From positions 620,001 through 684,000 of the forward strand of contig NZ_SIRR01000008.1 of the NCBI RefSeq assembly GCF_011634895.1: a stretch of DNA of 64,000 nucleotides. The letters run 5' to 3'. The stretch's first letter is position 1, and every line of letters starts with the position of its first letter. The notes under the pieces were generated by a model that was not told the DNA's origin, did not search any database, and saw only the letters and a list, made by a program, of their open reading frames with translations. This document shows, one piece after another, positions 25,276 through 34,980 of the stretch. A program made the position numbers and the translations under genes. The stretch comes from Rheinheimera pleomorphica. Its GTDB lineage: Bacteria > Pseudomonadota > Gammaproteobacteria > Enterobacterales > Alteromonadaceae.

Positions 25276-27591
25276 TTAGAAACGGTAACCCACACTCAGG
25301 CTAAAGGTGCGTGGTGCGCCGTAATAACCAATTAGCGTGTTATCGCCGCCCAGGCCCGGAATATACTGGCCCGGGTTGGCCGGATCCGGCGCGATAAAGG
25401 CGTAGTTACCCACCAGATACTCTTCGTCGGTCAGGTTTTTACCGTGTAACGCTATGCTCCAATGGCCATCATTGCTTAGCCAGGTAACACCTAAATTCAG
25501 CAGGCCATAGCTATCCTGCGTTAACAAGTTATCCAGCTCTACCAGTGCATAGCTACTGCGGTAATTGTAATTACCGTTTAAAACGACATCGCCACTGTCC
25601 AGCGCCATGTTATAGCTAAAACCAATGTTCGCGGTAGTTTCCGGTGTATTAGTTACCGAGAAACGATCAGAAATATCTACCGCGCCAGTGCCTGGCACAA
25701 AAGTAATGGCCTCTTCAAACTTGGCATCAATTAACCCTAAGTTACCATAAATCTCCAGCTCACGGCTGGCTTTCCAGGTCACTTCAAGCTCTAACCCTGT
25801 TGCTTCAGAACGCCCTACGTTACCCAACCGCTGGTTCAGTGCAGTGGCATCGTTTTCATCCGGGATCACAGCGATATACTGGCGGTCTTTGTGATCAAGC
25901 ATAAACAGGGTCGCATTTACCCGTAAACGATCATTCCAGTCACTCTTGATACCAATTTCAAATGAGTTCACATCTTCAGGGTCGGCAGCTGGTTCGGCCA
26001 CAGTAGCCCGCGGGTTAAAGGTACCTGATTTAAAGCCCTGACTATAGCTGGCAAACACCATCAGATCGTTGCTGTGCTGATATTCAACACCAATTTTTGG
26101 TGTTACCTTGGACCAGCTCTCACTGTCATCCAGTACCACAGGCGTCGTCAAACCATCGGGACGGACATAACCCGGGATCCAGCCTGACTCCGGATACACG
26201 TTGTCAAAAATCAAGCCATTACGTACCACCGCATCTTTTTCATCTTTGGTATAACGCAAGCCTGCTGTTACTGACCATTTATCATCAATATCATAAGTTC
26301 CCTGCGCATATAAAGCGGTACTATCACCATTGCTACAACCGCCAACCTCACGGGTTAAGCCAGGTGCACCAAGCGATTGCCCCAATACCCCCAAGATTGC
26401 ATCAAACACACCACAGGAGTCCGCGGTATAGTAGTAAGCACCCGATACCATCTTAAAGCCGTCGGTTTGATAATTTAACTGAAATTCCTGGGTAAACTGC
26501 TCGTCATCGTAAATAGCCGGCACGTCAAAAATCGGCAGTGACGTATTGTCAAAATCGATGTTGGTTGGCGAGTAGCTTTCACGCTGTGCCGTAATAGACT
26601 TAAACGCCCAGTTATCGTTAATGTCCCAGTTAATGCTCAGGCTTAAGCCTTCGGTTTCCACTTTATTGCGGGTGGGTAAGCTGGTGTAAGAATCAAAAAC
26701 TCTGTCTGGCACCGGCGCATCTGTCAGCAGACTGGGCAACAGCCGGTAGCCACCTTTGGCGTTAGATTTATCGTCGGTTTTGTCATAGTTCAGCCGCATA
26801 AATACATTATCTGCCGGCCGGTATTCCAGTGTTAAACGATATGCCTGTAAATCTTTGTTGTAGTTTTCGCCATCTTGTCCCGCCAATGCCGAAGTTAAAA
26901 AGTCACCATAGCCATCACGCTGCAGATTGGCGTAGCCAAAGCCCAGATACAACTGGTTATCAATCAACGGAATTTGTCCGGTCGCTTTAATGTCGCCTTG
27001 TTTATAGCTGCCCGCAGTAACGTTCACCGCAAATTCAGTATCACCACTCATTTCGCGGGTAACGTATTTAACTGCGCCGCCAATAGTGTTTTTACCATAC
27101 AGCGTACCTTGCGGGCCGCGTAATACTTCGATGCGTTCTACATTAAGAATGTCCAGCACAGCCCCTTGTGGCCGCGCCACATAAACATCATCTATATAAA
27201 TACCAACGCCTGGCTCATAGCCCCATAGCGGGTCTTCCTGGCCTACGCCGCGGATAAACGCCGTTAACGTCGAGTTAGTACCCCGACTTTGCTGCAAAGT
27301 GGTGTTAGGTGAAAACTGTTGGATTTCAGTTACTGTAGCAATACCACGCTCAGCAATATCTGCCGCACCAATAGAGGTTACGGCTACCGGCACTTCCTGC
27401 AGATTTTCAATGGTACGCCGGGCAGTCACCTCAATTCGTTCCAGTTTTATCTCTGCTTCGCTGTCTTTTGCTGTTTCCTGTGCCATGGCAGGCATAGCGA
27501 AACAACTGCTGATCGCCAACGCGACTAAGCTGGGCTTTAGTAACGGACGGCTAAACTTGTGCTGGGCATAATTATTATCGTTATGGGCCAT
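25276..27591 (-). CDS. TonB-dependent receptor (FyuA/Fiu-like plug, ligand unknown)
   Basis: About 771 residues. Signal peptide ending AMPAMAQ, TonB box LERIEVTARR, plug with LQEVPVAVTSIGAADIAERG and VERIEVLRGPQGTLYGKNTIGG, TonB C-terminal box, final SLSVGYRF. The plug signatures are those of the siderophore/catechol-like and general Sphingomonas-type receptor family, which in marine bacteria import many carbon compounds. ATG 27591 follows GGAGAG and starts just before the signal peptide; the open frame extends to 27618. It is divergent from the GntP-type permease and MetX-like gene, which hints at a common organic substrate, but the sequence does not reveal it. Confidence 0.9.
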   Translation of the reverse strand: MAHNDNNYAQHKFSRPLLKPSLVALAISSCFAMPAMAQETAKDSEAEIKLERIEVTARRTIENLQEVPVAVTSIGAADIAERGIATVTEIQQFSPNTTLQQSRGTNSTLTAFIRGVGQEDPLWGYEPGVGIYIDDVYVARPQGAVLDILNVERIEVLRGPQGTLYGKNTIGGAVKYVTREMSGDTEFAVNVTAGSYKQGDIKATGQIPLIDNQLYLGFGYANLQRDGYGDFLTSALAGQDGENYNKDLQAYRLTLEYRPADNVFMRLNYDKTDDKSNAKGGYRLLPSLLTDAPVPDRVFDSYTSLPTRNKVETEGLSLSINWDINDNWAFKSITAQRESYSPTNIDFDNTSLPIFDVPAIYDDEQFTQEFQLNYQTDGFKMVSGAYYYTADSCGVFDAILGVLGQSLGAPGLTREVGGCSNGDSTALYAQGTYDIDDKWSVTAGLRYTKDEKDAVVRNGLIFDNVYPESGWIPGYVRPDGLTTPVVLDDSESWSKVTPKIGVEYQHSNDLMVFASYSQGFKSGTFNPRATVAEPAADPEDVNSFEIGIKSDWNDRLRVNATLFMLDHKDRQYIAVIPDENDATALNQRLGNVGRSEATGLELEVTWKASRELEIYGNLGLIDAKFEEAITFVPGTGAVDISDRFSVTNTPETTANIGFSYNMALDSGDVVLNGNYNYRSSYALVELDNLLTQDSYGLLNLGVTWLSNDGHWSIALHGKNLTDEEYLVGNYAFIAPDPANPGQYIPGLGGDNTLIGYYGAPRTFSLSVGYRF

Positions 27592-27748
27592 TTTGGCTCT
27601 CCTGCTGTTTGATTTCACATGATCTTGTTGTTATTTGTGTAGCCTTACTGTAGGCGCAAACGCAGAATTTTTAACCTGTACCTTAGTACTATGGTGATGC
27701 CTGCTGTCCTGTATCAGACTAAACGAAAATGCGAACAAGGATAACAAG

Positions 27749-29050
27749 ATGTTGAGTCTTCTCGGATTACTAGCCGGGCTGGGGTTGTTAATAGTGCTGA
27801 CCATGCGTGGTTTTAACCTGTTTATCACTGCCCCGCTTTGCGCACTGCTGGTGGCGGTAACTAACGGCATTCCGTTCTGGCAAGTCAGTGACAAGCTGGA
27901 TTTTGTCCACGGCTATATGAGTGGCTTCTCTGGTTTTGTTGCCGCCTGGTTTTTAATGTTTTTGCTCGGCTCGCTGTTTGGCAAGTTAATGGAGCATACT
28001 GGCGCTGCCGATGCGGTGGCACTGGCAATAGTGAAAAAACTCGGCCATGGCAAAGCAGTACTGGCAGTAGTGTTGGCTTGTGCGGTATTAACTTACGGTG
28101 GTGTCAGTGTGTTTGTGGTAGCGTTTTCGGCTTATCCGATGGCGGTAAGTTTATTTAAAGGCGCTAACCTGCCCAGACGCTTTATCCCGGCGGCACTGGC
28201 ACTGGGTTCAGTTACCTTTACCATGACCTCAGCCGGCTCACCGGAAATCCAAAACTGGATCCCCATTCCGTACCTGGGCACAACGCCTTATGCCGGCTGG
28301 CAGGTCAGTATTATTGTCGCGATTTTTATGGCGATTGTCGGCTATGCCGCGCTGATGTGGATGATTAAACGGGCTGTCGCCACTGGCGAGCACTTTGTAC
28401 AGCGTAGCAGCGATCCGGTCATCACAGACCGCGCCTTACCGCATCCGCTGATGGGCATTATTCCGCTGGCGGTGGTACTACTGCTGTCGTTTTTATTTCA
28501 CGACAGCCTGCAACAGGCGGCGCTGATTGTCGCCCTGACCGGCGGTGTGCTCAGCCTTTATTTACTTAACTTTCGCTTTTTACATAACCCGGCCGCGGCC
28601 ACCAACGAAGGTGTGCTGGGCGCGCTGTTGGCTATAGGCAACACCGCTGCTGTGGTTGGCTTTGGCTCGGTCGCCAAACTGACGCCAGCCTTTGCCAGCG
28701 TGGTCGACACCATGACGCATTTACCCGGGCCTGAGCTACTCGGTGCTGCCGTTGCAGTAAGTGCTATCGCGGGCCTAACCGGCTCAGCTTCCGGTGGCCA
28801 GGCGATAGCCCTGCCTGAGCTGGCACCGCACTATTTAGAGCGCGGCGTTGACGCCGAGCAATTGCACCGCGTGGTGGCTATTTCGTCCGGCGCGCTGGAT
28901 TCCTTGCCGCATAATGGCTATGTGGTCACCACTATCCGTGCTATCTGTGGCGAAAGCCACCAAAATGCCTATTGGCCGGTGGCCGTGGTCAGTGTGCTGG
29001 TGCCGGTAGCAGGTACTGCATTGGCTATTTTTCTGTTTCAGTGGTTTTAA
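27749..29050 (+). CDS. GntP-family permease (organic acid/proton symporter)
   Basis: 433 residues with about 12 hydrophobic segments. The family pattern is visible in RGFNLFITAPLCALLVA, FLLGSLFGKLMEHTGAADAV, CAVLTYGGVSVFVVAF and GLTGSASGGQAIALPEL. GntP-type carriers import gluconate, and close relatives carry 3-hydroxybutyrate; with a 3-hydroxybutyrate dehydrogenase-like gene 11 kb away this substrate is attractive but unproven. AAGGATAAC precedes the ATG. The next gene starts nine bases after its stop, so the two form an operon. Confidence 0.87.
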   Translation: MLSLLGLLAGLGLLIVLTMRGFNLFITAPLCALLVAVTNGIPFWQVSDKLDFVHGYMSGFSGFVAAWFLMFLLGSLFGKLMEHTGAADAVALAIVKKLGHGKAVLAVVLACAVLTYGGVSVFVVAFSAYPMAVSLFKGANLPRRFIPAALALGSVTFTMTSAGSPEIQNWIPIPYLGTTPYAGWQVSIIVAIFMAIVGYAALMWMIKRAVATGEHFVQRSSDPVITDRALPHPLMGIIPLAVVLLLSFLFHDSLQQAALIVALTGGVLSLYLLNFRFLHNPAAATNEGVLGALLAIGNTAAVVGFGSVAKLTPAFASVVDTMTHLPGPELLGAAVAVSAIAGLTGSASGGQAIALPELAPHYLERGVDAEQLHRVVAISSGALDSLPHNGYVVTTIRAICGESHQNAYWPVAVVSVLVPVAGTALAIFLFQWF

Positions 29051-29059
29051 GGAGCGGTT

Positions 29060-30217
29060 ATGCGTTTTATCGCAGGCTTAGTATGGTTGTTTACTGTTGC
29101 CGCAGCGGCAGAACCATTGTTAGTGGAAAAACAGCGCTTTACACTGGATACGTTTACGACTGAAAACGGCCAGGTGATTACGCCGGTGAATATCGGCTGG
29201 GAAGCCTATGGCAAGCTAAATGCCGACAAGTCCAATGTGATCCTAATCACCCATTATTTCTCCGGCAGCAGTCATGCCGCCGGTAAATACCACGCCGATG
29301 ATGCCTCCCCCGGTTACTGGGATGCCATTATTGGCCCGGGTAAAGCCATTGATACCAATAAATTTTATGTTGTTAGCAGCGATACCCTGGTTAACGCTAA
29401 TGTATTTGATAACAAGGTTATTACCACCGGCCCGGCAACCATCAACCCCGCCACCGGCAAGCCTTATGGTTTAAGCTTTCCGGTGGTTACCATTGGTGAT
29501 TTTGTTGAGGTGCAAAAAGCCTTGCTCGACAGCCTAGGCATAAGCAAGTTACATGCAGTAATAGGCCCGTCAATGGGTTCGTTTCAGGCCATCGAATGGG
29601 CGGTGCGCTACCCGGACAAGGTCGAGCGGTTAATTCCGGTAATTGGCTCTGCGTATATGGATACCTATAGCGCGATAAAACTACAGCGCTGGGCCTACCC
29701 GATATTGCAGGATCCAACCTGGCAGGGCGGCGACTACTACGACAAAGGCCAGCCGTGGCAGGGCTTAAGCACGGCACTGGCCTATATTACGCAGGATGCG
29801 CTGCACCCGGACGGCTTTAACCCGCGCTATCCGGCCATTAGCAGCGATACAGCGCTACATCAAAGCATCAGCGCCTTACCACAAGCCTGGCAGCAATTAA
29901 TGACACAAGCGCAGCAGCGGGCTAAAAAGCAAGATGCTAACCATATTCTGTACTTAGTGCGCGCTTCACAGCTGTGGCGCGCTGGCATGGGCGATAACTG
30001 GCAACCGGCACTTAGACGGGTCAAAGCTAAAACGCTGTTTTTACCAGCCAGTGGCGACTTATTGCTGCCGCCAGCGCTGAGTAAAAACAGTGCTGATGCC
30101 ATGACAGCAACGGGCAATACGCCAGATTATGCTGAAATCCCCGGCAACTTCGGCCACCTCGATGGCGTTGTCGGTATTGCCGCAGTAGCACAGCAAATTT
30201 CGGCCTTCCTAAACTAA
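29060..30217 (+). CDS. Exported MetX-like alpha/beta hydrolase
   Basis: 385 residues resembling homoserine O-acetyltransferase (MetX) but with a signal peptide (MRFIAGLVWLFTVAAAAEP). Conserved MetX-like parts are VNIGWEAYGKLN, ILITHYFSGSSHAAGKY, WDAIIGPGKAIDT and FYVVSSDTL. The nucleophile is S171 in GPSMGS; the triad is completed by D333 in PASGDLLLPP and H366 in GNFGHLDG. Acetyl-CoA is not available outside the cytoplasm, so acyl transfer from CoA is unlikely and an esterase or amidase role is inferred. It follows the GntP-type permease by nine bases with GGAGCGG before the ATG, suggesting that its product is taken up by that permease. Confidence 0.82.
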   Translation: MRFIAGLVWLFTVAAAAEPLLVEKQRFTLDTFTTENGQVITPVNIGWEAYGKLNADKSNVILITHYFSGSSHAAGKYHADDASPGYWDAIIGPGKAIDTNKFYVVSSDTLVNANVFDNKVITTGPATINPATGKPYGLSFPVVTIGDFVEVQKALLDSLGISKLHAVIGPSMGSFQAIEWAVRYPDKVERLIPVIGSAYMDTYSAIKLQRWAYPILQDPTWQGGDYYDKGQPWQGLSTALAYITQDALHPDGFNPRYPAISSDTALHQSISALPQAWQQLMTQAQQRAKKQDANHILYLVRASQLWRAGMGDNWQPALRRVKAKTLFLPASGDLLLPPALSKNSADAMTATGNTPDYAEIPGNFGHLDGVVGIAAVAQQISAFLN

Positions 30218-30236
30218 CGCCGCGGTTTTTCCTGGC

Positions 30237-30265
30237 GGGTGCTGCAGGTATTGGGCACCCTTTTT
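30237..30265 (+). terminator. Intrinsic terminator after the MetX-like gene
   Basis: GGGTGC/GCACCC with a 12-base loop followed by five T, 20 bases after the stop codon. Confidence 0.6.
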
Positions 30266-30339
30266 CACCTCTCCATTAGCATTTCAATAACCTTGTGCCA
30301 CACTTAGCGGTACAAAATTAAATTCAGAGTTAGTTTATT

Positions 30340-31089
30340 GTGATACTACGCGCCATTTTTATTGCTGTGTGTTGTTTAAAACCGCTGCAGGCCCTGAGTG
30401 ATACCTTATTACTGGCCAGCAGTAATTACTACCCGCATTACGCCGAGGACTTACCGCAACAAGGTGCTGTTAGTGAAATAGTAAGACAGGCATTTTTACT
30501 GCGCGGTATCGACGTTGACATTGAATTTATGCCCTTTGCCCGCGCTTTCCATGAAAGCCGTCAGGCTAACTATATTGGTTTAGTGGCCGCCTGGTACGAT
30601 GATGAGCGGGCACAGCATTTTTTTTATTCACAGCCCCTTTATGCTAACCAGATCGTATTTTTTAAGCGTAAAAGCGATACTATCCGCTACCAGGATTATG
30701 CGGATATAGCTCAGCAACAGCTGCGTCTGGCACTGGTACAAGGCTATTTGCAACCGCAGGCGTTGCTCGACAGCCAGCCCAATATGGTTAGGGTCGCCTT
30801 TGACGCCCAGGCGTTTGAGATGCTGGCCCGCGGCCGGGTAGATTTAGTCCCGGGGGATAAACTTAATGGCCTATATCTGTTACAGCACAAGCTACCACAG
30901 TATGCTGACACGCTGGATTGGTTGACACCTGCACTGGAGCTGCGGCCGATGTACTTATTATTGTCAAAACAAGACCCGCGCTCAGAGGCGCTGATACAGC
31001 AGTTTAACAGCGGTCTGACCGAGCTGCGTCACTCCGGCCAGTATCAGCAGATCCTGCAGGCGCTGCTCCCACATCACAGTGAGCCTTAA
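30340..31089 (+). CDS. Extracellular solute-binding protein family 3-like, exported
   Basis: 249 residues beginning at GTG (no ATG fits) with a short signal peptide (AIFIAVCCLKPLQALS). The mature part looks like a family 3 (amino-acid type) periplasmic binding fold: YYPHYAEDLPQQGAVSEIV, FMPFARAF, LALVQGYLQPQALL and GRVDLVPGD. There is no permease or ATPase gene of the polar amino acid type nearby, as is usual for the many orphan binding proteins of Alteromonadales, which may act in signalling or binding rather than transport. It converges on fbpC with a gap of only seven bases. Confidence 0.8.
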   Translation: MILRAIFIAVCCLKPLQALSDTLLLASSNYYPHYAEDLPQQGAVSEIVRQAFLLRGIDVDIEFMPFARAFHESRQANYIGLVAAWYDDERAQHFFYSQPLYANQIVFFKRKSDTIRYQDYADIAQQQLRLALVQGYLQPQALLDSQPNMVRVAFDAQAFEMLARGRVDLVPGDKLNGLYLLQHKLPQYADTLDWLTPALELRPMYLLLSKQDPRSEALIQQFNSGLTELRHSGQYQQILQALLPHHSEP

Positions 31090-31096
31090 CTAACAG

Positions 31097-32134
31097 CTAA
31101 CTACGCGGGAACAACACCAGGTGGTCTAAATCCAGCCGGATACCAATTTGCTCGCCTATCGCATGGTTGTGATGGCTCAGCGCCAGGCACTGTACCAGCT
31201 CGCCACTGTGCAGCTTTAGCTGATACAGAATATGCGAGCCCCGAAAGGCTTTTTCGACTACTTGCGCCGTAATACCGCTGGCATCATCGTGCACAATATC
31301 ATCGGGGCGGATCAGCACATCAACCTGATCGCCAGCCTGCACCACGCTGGCATAACGCTGGGTAAAGGTGCCCAGGTTAGTTTGCACTTGTTGGCCGTCC
31401 AACACGGTACCGGGTATTAGCACTCCACGGCCGATAAAATCGGCAACAAAACGATTAACCGGTTTATGGTACAACTCGTACGGCGTCGCCCACTGCTGTA
31501 GGCGGCCAAACTCCATCACCCCTATCATATCGGCCATGGCAAAGGCTTCGTTTTGGTCATGCGTGACCATGACCGCAGTAATGCGCAGCTGCAGCAAAAT
31601 TTGACGGATTTCGCGCGCCAAGCCTTCGCGTAGTTCGGTATCCAGGCTGGAAAAGGGTTCGTCCAGCAGCAACACCTTGGGTTGCGGTGCCAGTGCCCGC
31701 GCTAATGCTACCCGCTGCTGCTGGCCACCGGACAGCTGATGGATATAGCGCTGGCCTAAATCCGGCAGCCCCACCAATTGCAGCAACCGTTTTACTGTAG
31801 CGGTTTTATCCGCTTTAGACTGCTGTGCTAAACCAAAACTAATGTTGTCGGCCACATTAAGGTGCGGGAACAAAGCAAAATCCTGAAACACCATACCTAC
31901 CTGGCGCCGCTCTGGTGCCAGTTGCACGCTGTCACTGCTAACCAGTTGGCGCTGCAGGCGGATACTGCCACTGGCCACCGGCTCAAAACCGGCAATGGCC
32001 CGAAGCAAGGTGGTTTTGCCACAGCCGGATGGGCCGACTAAACAACCAATCTGGCCCTGCGCTAATGACAAGCTGACATCTTTCACTACAGTATGTCCGC
32101 CGTAGGCTACGGCAACCTGTTGTAAATCCAGCAT
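31097..32134 (-). CDS. fbpC: Ferric iron ABC transporter ATP-binding protein FbpC
   Basis: 345 residues. Walker A GPSGCGKTT, signature LSGGQQQRVALARAL, Walker B VLLLDEPFSSLD and the switch histidine in MVTHDQ are intact. The C-terminal third is the TOBE-like regulatory domain (VLIRPDDIVHDD). The start codon overlaps the fbpB stop by one base (TAATG), giving translational coupling. Powers Fe3+ import with FbpA and FbpB. Confidence 0.95.
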   Translation of the reverse strand: MLDLQQVAVAYGGHTVVKDVSLSLAQGQIGCLVGPSGCGKTTLLRAIAGFEPVASGSIRLQRQLVSSDSVQLAPERRQVGMVFQDFALFPHLNVADNISFGLAQQSKADKTATVKRLLQLVGLPDLGQRYIHQLSGGQQQRVALARALAPQPKVLLLDEPFSSLDTELREGLAREIRQILLQLRITAVMVTHDQNEAFAMADMIGVMEFGRLQQWATPYELYHKPVNRFVADFIGRGVLIPGTVLDGQQVQTNLGTFTQRYASVVQAGDQVDVLIRPDDIVHDDASGITAQVVEKAFRGSHILYQLKLHSGELVQCLALSHHNHAIGEQIGIRLDLDHLVLFPRS

Positions 32135-33783
32135 TAATGCGCTCCTTCGTTAGCCGCTTTGACCGAGCGGGCCAATAATATCACCGGTAATAAACTCACC
32201 AGCACTATCGCCAGCGCCGGCAAGGCGGCATCAGCCAGACGCTCGTCAGACGCCAGCTCATAGGTACGCACCGCCAGCGTATTAAAATTAAACGGCCGTA
32301 AAATCAGCGTAGCCGGCAGCTCTTTTAGTACATCAACAAACACCAGCAATAACGCCGTTAATACACTGGAGCGTAGCAACGGTACATGCACTTTTTTCAG
32401 CACCTGCAATGGCGTAAAGCCCAGCGAGCGGGCCGCATTGTCCATGCTGGGTTTAATCCGCTCCAGCCCGGTTTCTACACTGTGCAGCGACACCGCCAGA
32501 AAACGCACACTGTAGGCCAGTAACAACGCGAATAGGGTACCAGAGAAAATCAGCCCGGTACGCACACCAAACCATTGCTCGGCCAGTGCGTCAATGCGGC
32601 CATCCAGATAAGCCAGTGGCAGCATAACCCCAATGGCAATAACGGTACCGGGCACGGCATATCCCAGTGCTGCCAGCCTTACCGGCGCCTGCACCAGCGC
32701 ATCCCGGCGCAGCCGTTTACCGTAGGCAAACAACAAAGCCAGCAATACGGCCAACACAGCGGCCATTGCTGCCAGCGTAAAACTGTTCCATACCAGGGAA
32801 GCAAACTGCTGGTTCAGTGTGACCTGATAATTGCTTAGTGCCCAGCTACACAGTTGTAGCGCCGGGACGATAAAGCCAAACAACACCGGCAGACAACACA
32901 GTAGCAGTATGCCAAATTGCCGTAGCAGACTAACCCGGCGCAGGTTAGCTGCCTGGCTGCGCTGGCCCTGATGATAATAACGGATCTTGCGCCGTGACCA
33001 GCGCTCCAGCAGCAGCAATACCAACACAAAACCGGTTAGCATCGCCGCCAGCTGTGCCGCAGCCGCCTGATTACCCATACCAAACCAGGTACGGAAAATG
33101 CCGGTAGTAAAGGTGGTGACACCAAAGTACTGCACAGTGCCATAGTCGGCAAAGGCTTCCATCATTGCCAGCGCAGTACCGGTTAAAATGGCGGGTCGCG
33201 CCAGCGGCAGCGCCACCCGCCAAAAATGTTGCCTGGGGGTTAAGCCAAGCGTACGACTGGCCTCAAATAATGACGCCGATTGCTCATAAAACGCCGTACG
33301 CGCCAACATATACACATAGGGATACAGCACCAGCGACAACATCAGAATAGCGCCGCCTAACGATCGGATCTCGGGAAACCAATAGTCGCCATAGCGCCAA
33401 CCGGTTAGCTCACGCAGGCTAGTCTGTAGCGGGCCGGCGAAGTCGAGCATGCCAGTATAGGTGTAAGCAATAATATAGGCCGGCATCGCCAGCGGAAGCA
33501 ACAACAGCCATTGCAGCACGCGGCGACCAACAAATTGATACTGGCTAACCAGCCAGGCGCTGCCGGTACCCAGCAGCAGAGCCCCCAAGCCTGTGCCTCC
33601 GGCTAACAACAGCGAGTTAAGCACATAGTCAGCCAGCACCGTCTGACGCAAATGCAGCCAGATCTCGGTTTGTGGATTAAATACACTGGCAAAAATTACC
33701 ACTACCGGTAACGCCAGTAACAGCGCCGGCAATAATACTGCCCAGCGCCAGATATCGCGCCAGCCTGTTAGCATCTGGCGCAT
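32134..33783 (-). CDS. fbpB: Ferric iron ABC transporter permease FbpB
   Basis: 549-residue fused permease with two homologous BPD_transp_1 halves of six helices each, typical of FbpB/SfuB. EAA loops are seen as EASRTLGLTPRQHFWRVALP in the first half and DNAARSLGFTPLQVLKKVHVP in the second. ATG 33783 is used; ATG 33774 is also possible. It lies 29 bases after fbpA. Confidence 0.94.
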   Translation of the reverse strand: MRQMLTGWRDIWRWAVLLPALLLALPVVVIFASVFNPQTEIWLHLRQTVLADYVLNSLLLAGGTGLGALLLGTGSAWLVSQYQFVGRRVLQWLLLLPLAMPAYIIAYTYTGMLDFAGPLQTSLRELTGWRYGDYWFPEIRSLGGAILMLSLVLYPYVYMLARTAFYEQSASLFEASRTLGLTPRQHFWRVALPLARPAILTGTALAMMEAFADYGTVQYFGVTTFTTGIFRTWFGMGNQAAAAQLAAMLTGFVLVLLLLERWSRRKIRYYHQGQRSQAANLRRVSLLRQFGILLLCCLPVLFGFIVPALQLCSWALSNYQVTLNQQFASLVWNSFTLAAMAAVLAVLLALLFAYGKRLRRDALVQAPVRLAALGYAVPGTVIAIGVMLPLAYLDGRIDALAEQWFGVRTGLIFSGTLFALLLAYSVRFLAVSLHSVETGLERIKPSMDNAARSLGFTPLQVLKKVHVPLLRSSVLTALLLVFVDVLKELPATLILRPFNFNTLAVRTYELASDERLADAALPALAIVLVSLLPVILLARSVKAANEGAH

Positions 33784-33812
33784 ACCTTGTTACAACATAC
33801 TGATTTCAAATA

Positions 33813-34835
33813 TTACTTCCAGCCTGCACGGTCCATTACCCGGATCGCCTCAGCGTTTAATTCGCCCAATTTGTCCAATTGTAACTGGTCAGCTTTAAAT
33901 TCACCAAAGCCTTGTAAAATAGTACTCACCTGCACGCCGGCACGCACCGGATATTCGTGGTTAGTTTCGGCATACCACTGTTGCGCTTCTGTGGTGGTCA
34001 TATATTCCAGCAACTGAATAGCCTGGGCTTTGTTAGGGGCATATTTGGCCACACCAGCGCCGGAGATATTAATATGCGCACCGCGCCCATCCTGATTCGG
34101 CCAGAACACCTGCACTTTTTCGGCGATGGCTTTTTGCGCCGGGTCGGCCAGCATACCGCCTAAGTAGTAGGTATTGGCAATGGCAATATCACAAACACCA
34201 GCAGCGGCGGCTTTAATCTGGTCGCGATCACCGCCTTTGGGTGGCATGGCAAAGTTAGCGACCAGGCCTTTGGCCCAGCTTTCGGCTTTTTCGGCGCCAT
34301 CATGCGCAATAATACTGGCGGTCATCGACTGATTGTAAATATTGTCTGATGAGCGGATACAAATTTTACCTTTCCACTTCGGGCTGGCTAAATCTTCATA
34401 GGTAGATAACTGCTTAGGGTCAACCTTGCCCGGCACATATAAAATTGGCCGTGCCCGCATGGTTAAGCCATACCATTGACCGGCCGGGTCACGCATTTCT
34501 GCCGGAATAGTGTCAGTTAATACGTTTGATTCAACGGCCTGCAGTACACCTTGCTGCTTGGCACGGTATAAACGGCCAACATCAGTACTTATCAGCACAT
34601 CGGCCGGGCTGTTGCGCCCTTCGCTGGCCATGCGGCTAATCAGCTCATCCGGCTTGCCGGTGATCAGGTTAACTTTAATGCCGGTTTGCGCGCTGAATTT
34701 ATCCAGCAGCGGCTTAATCAGCTCTTCCTGCCGCGCAGAGTAAATATTCACTTCGCTGGCCTGGGCGGCCGCCATATTACACAGTGCTGTTACCACCGCA
34801 GCGCCAACTAAACTTAATGCCTTAACTGATTTCAT
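33813..34835 (-). CDS. fbpA: Periplasmic ferric iron-binding protein FbpA
   Basis: About 340 residues with a signal peptide ending AAAQAS. Mature start EVNIYSARQEELIKPLL is typical of FbpA. The iron-binding tyrosine pair is present in ANTYYLGG, and NISGAGVAKYAPNK follows as in the family. ATG 34835 has AGGAG seven bases upstream; the frame stays open to 34865 without a ribosome site. Heads the fbpABC operon, with a Fur-like site just upstream. Confidence 0.95.
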   Translation of the reverse strand: MKSVKALSLVGAAVVTALCNMAAAQASEVNIYSARQEELIKPLLDKFSAQTGIKVNLITGKPDELISRMASEGRNSPADVLISTDVGRLYRAKQQGVLQAVESNVLTDTIPAEMRDPAGQWYGLTMRARPILYVPGKVDPKQLSTYEDLASPKWKGKICIRSSDNIYNQSMTASIIAHDGAEKAESWAKGLVANFAMPPKGGDRDQIKAAAAGVCDIAIANTYYLGGMLADPAQKAIAEKVQVFWPNQDGRGAHINISGAGVAKYAPNKAQAIQLLEYMTTTEAQQWYAETNHEYPVRAGVQVSTILQGFGEFKADQLQLDKLGELNAEAIRVMDRAGWK

Positions 34836-34890
34836 CACCAAACTCCTGAAGGAAAGGGGAAACACAAAAGATAGGCTATCTAAGCATAAA

Positions 34891-34905
34891 TACGAATTAT
34901 TCTCA
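34891..34905. promoter_or_regulatory. Fur-like box upstream of fbpA
   Basis: On the minus strand TGAGAATAATTCGTA matches the 7-1-7 pattern TGATAAT-N-ATTATCA at 10 of 14 positions. It lies 56 bases before the fbpA start. Iron regulation is expected for the operon; the site itself is only a moderate match. Confidence 0.45.
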
Positions 34906-34929
34906 ACGAGATTGCGCTTAAACTAATAA

Positions 34930-34959
34930 AAAAGCCGTTAAATATGCTTAACGGCTTTT
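34930..34959 (-). terminator. Intrinsic terminator of the zinc-receptor/lipoprotein operon
   Basis: AAAGCCGTTAA/TTAACGGCTTT with a six-base loop, T-rich on the minus strand. It separates the His-rich lipoprotein gene from fbpABC downstream and insulates the two metal operons. Confidence 0.88.
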
Positions 34960-34980
34960 CTTTACAACTCAGGTACGGTT

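Noticed and set aside
29060..30217. Methionine biosynthesis enzyme MetX
   Set aside because: Signal peptide and a permease-linked context do not fit a cytoplasmic acetyl-CoA enzyme.
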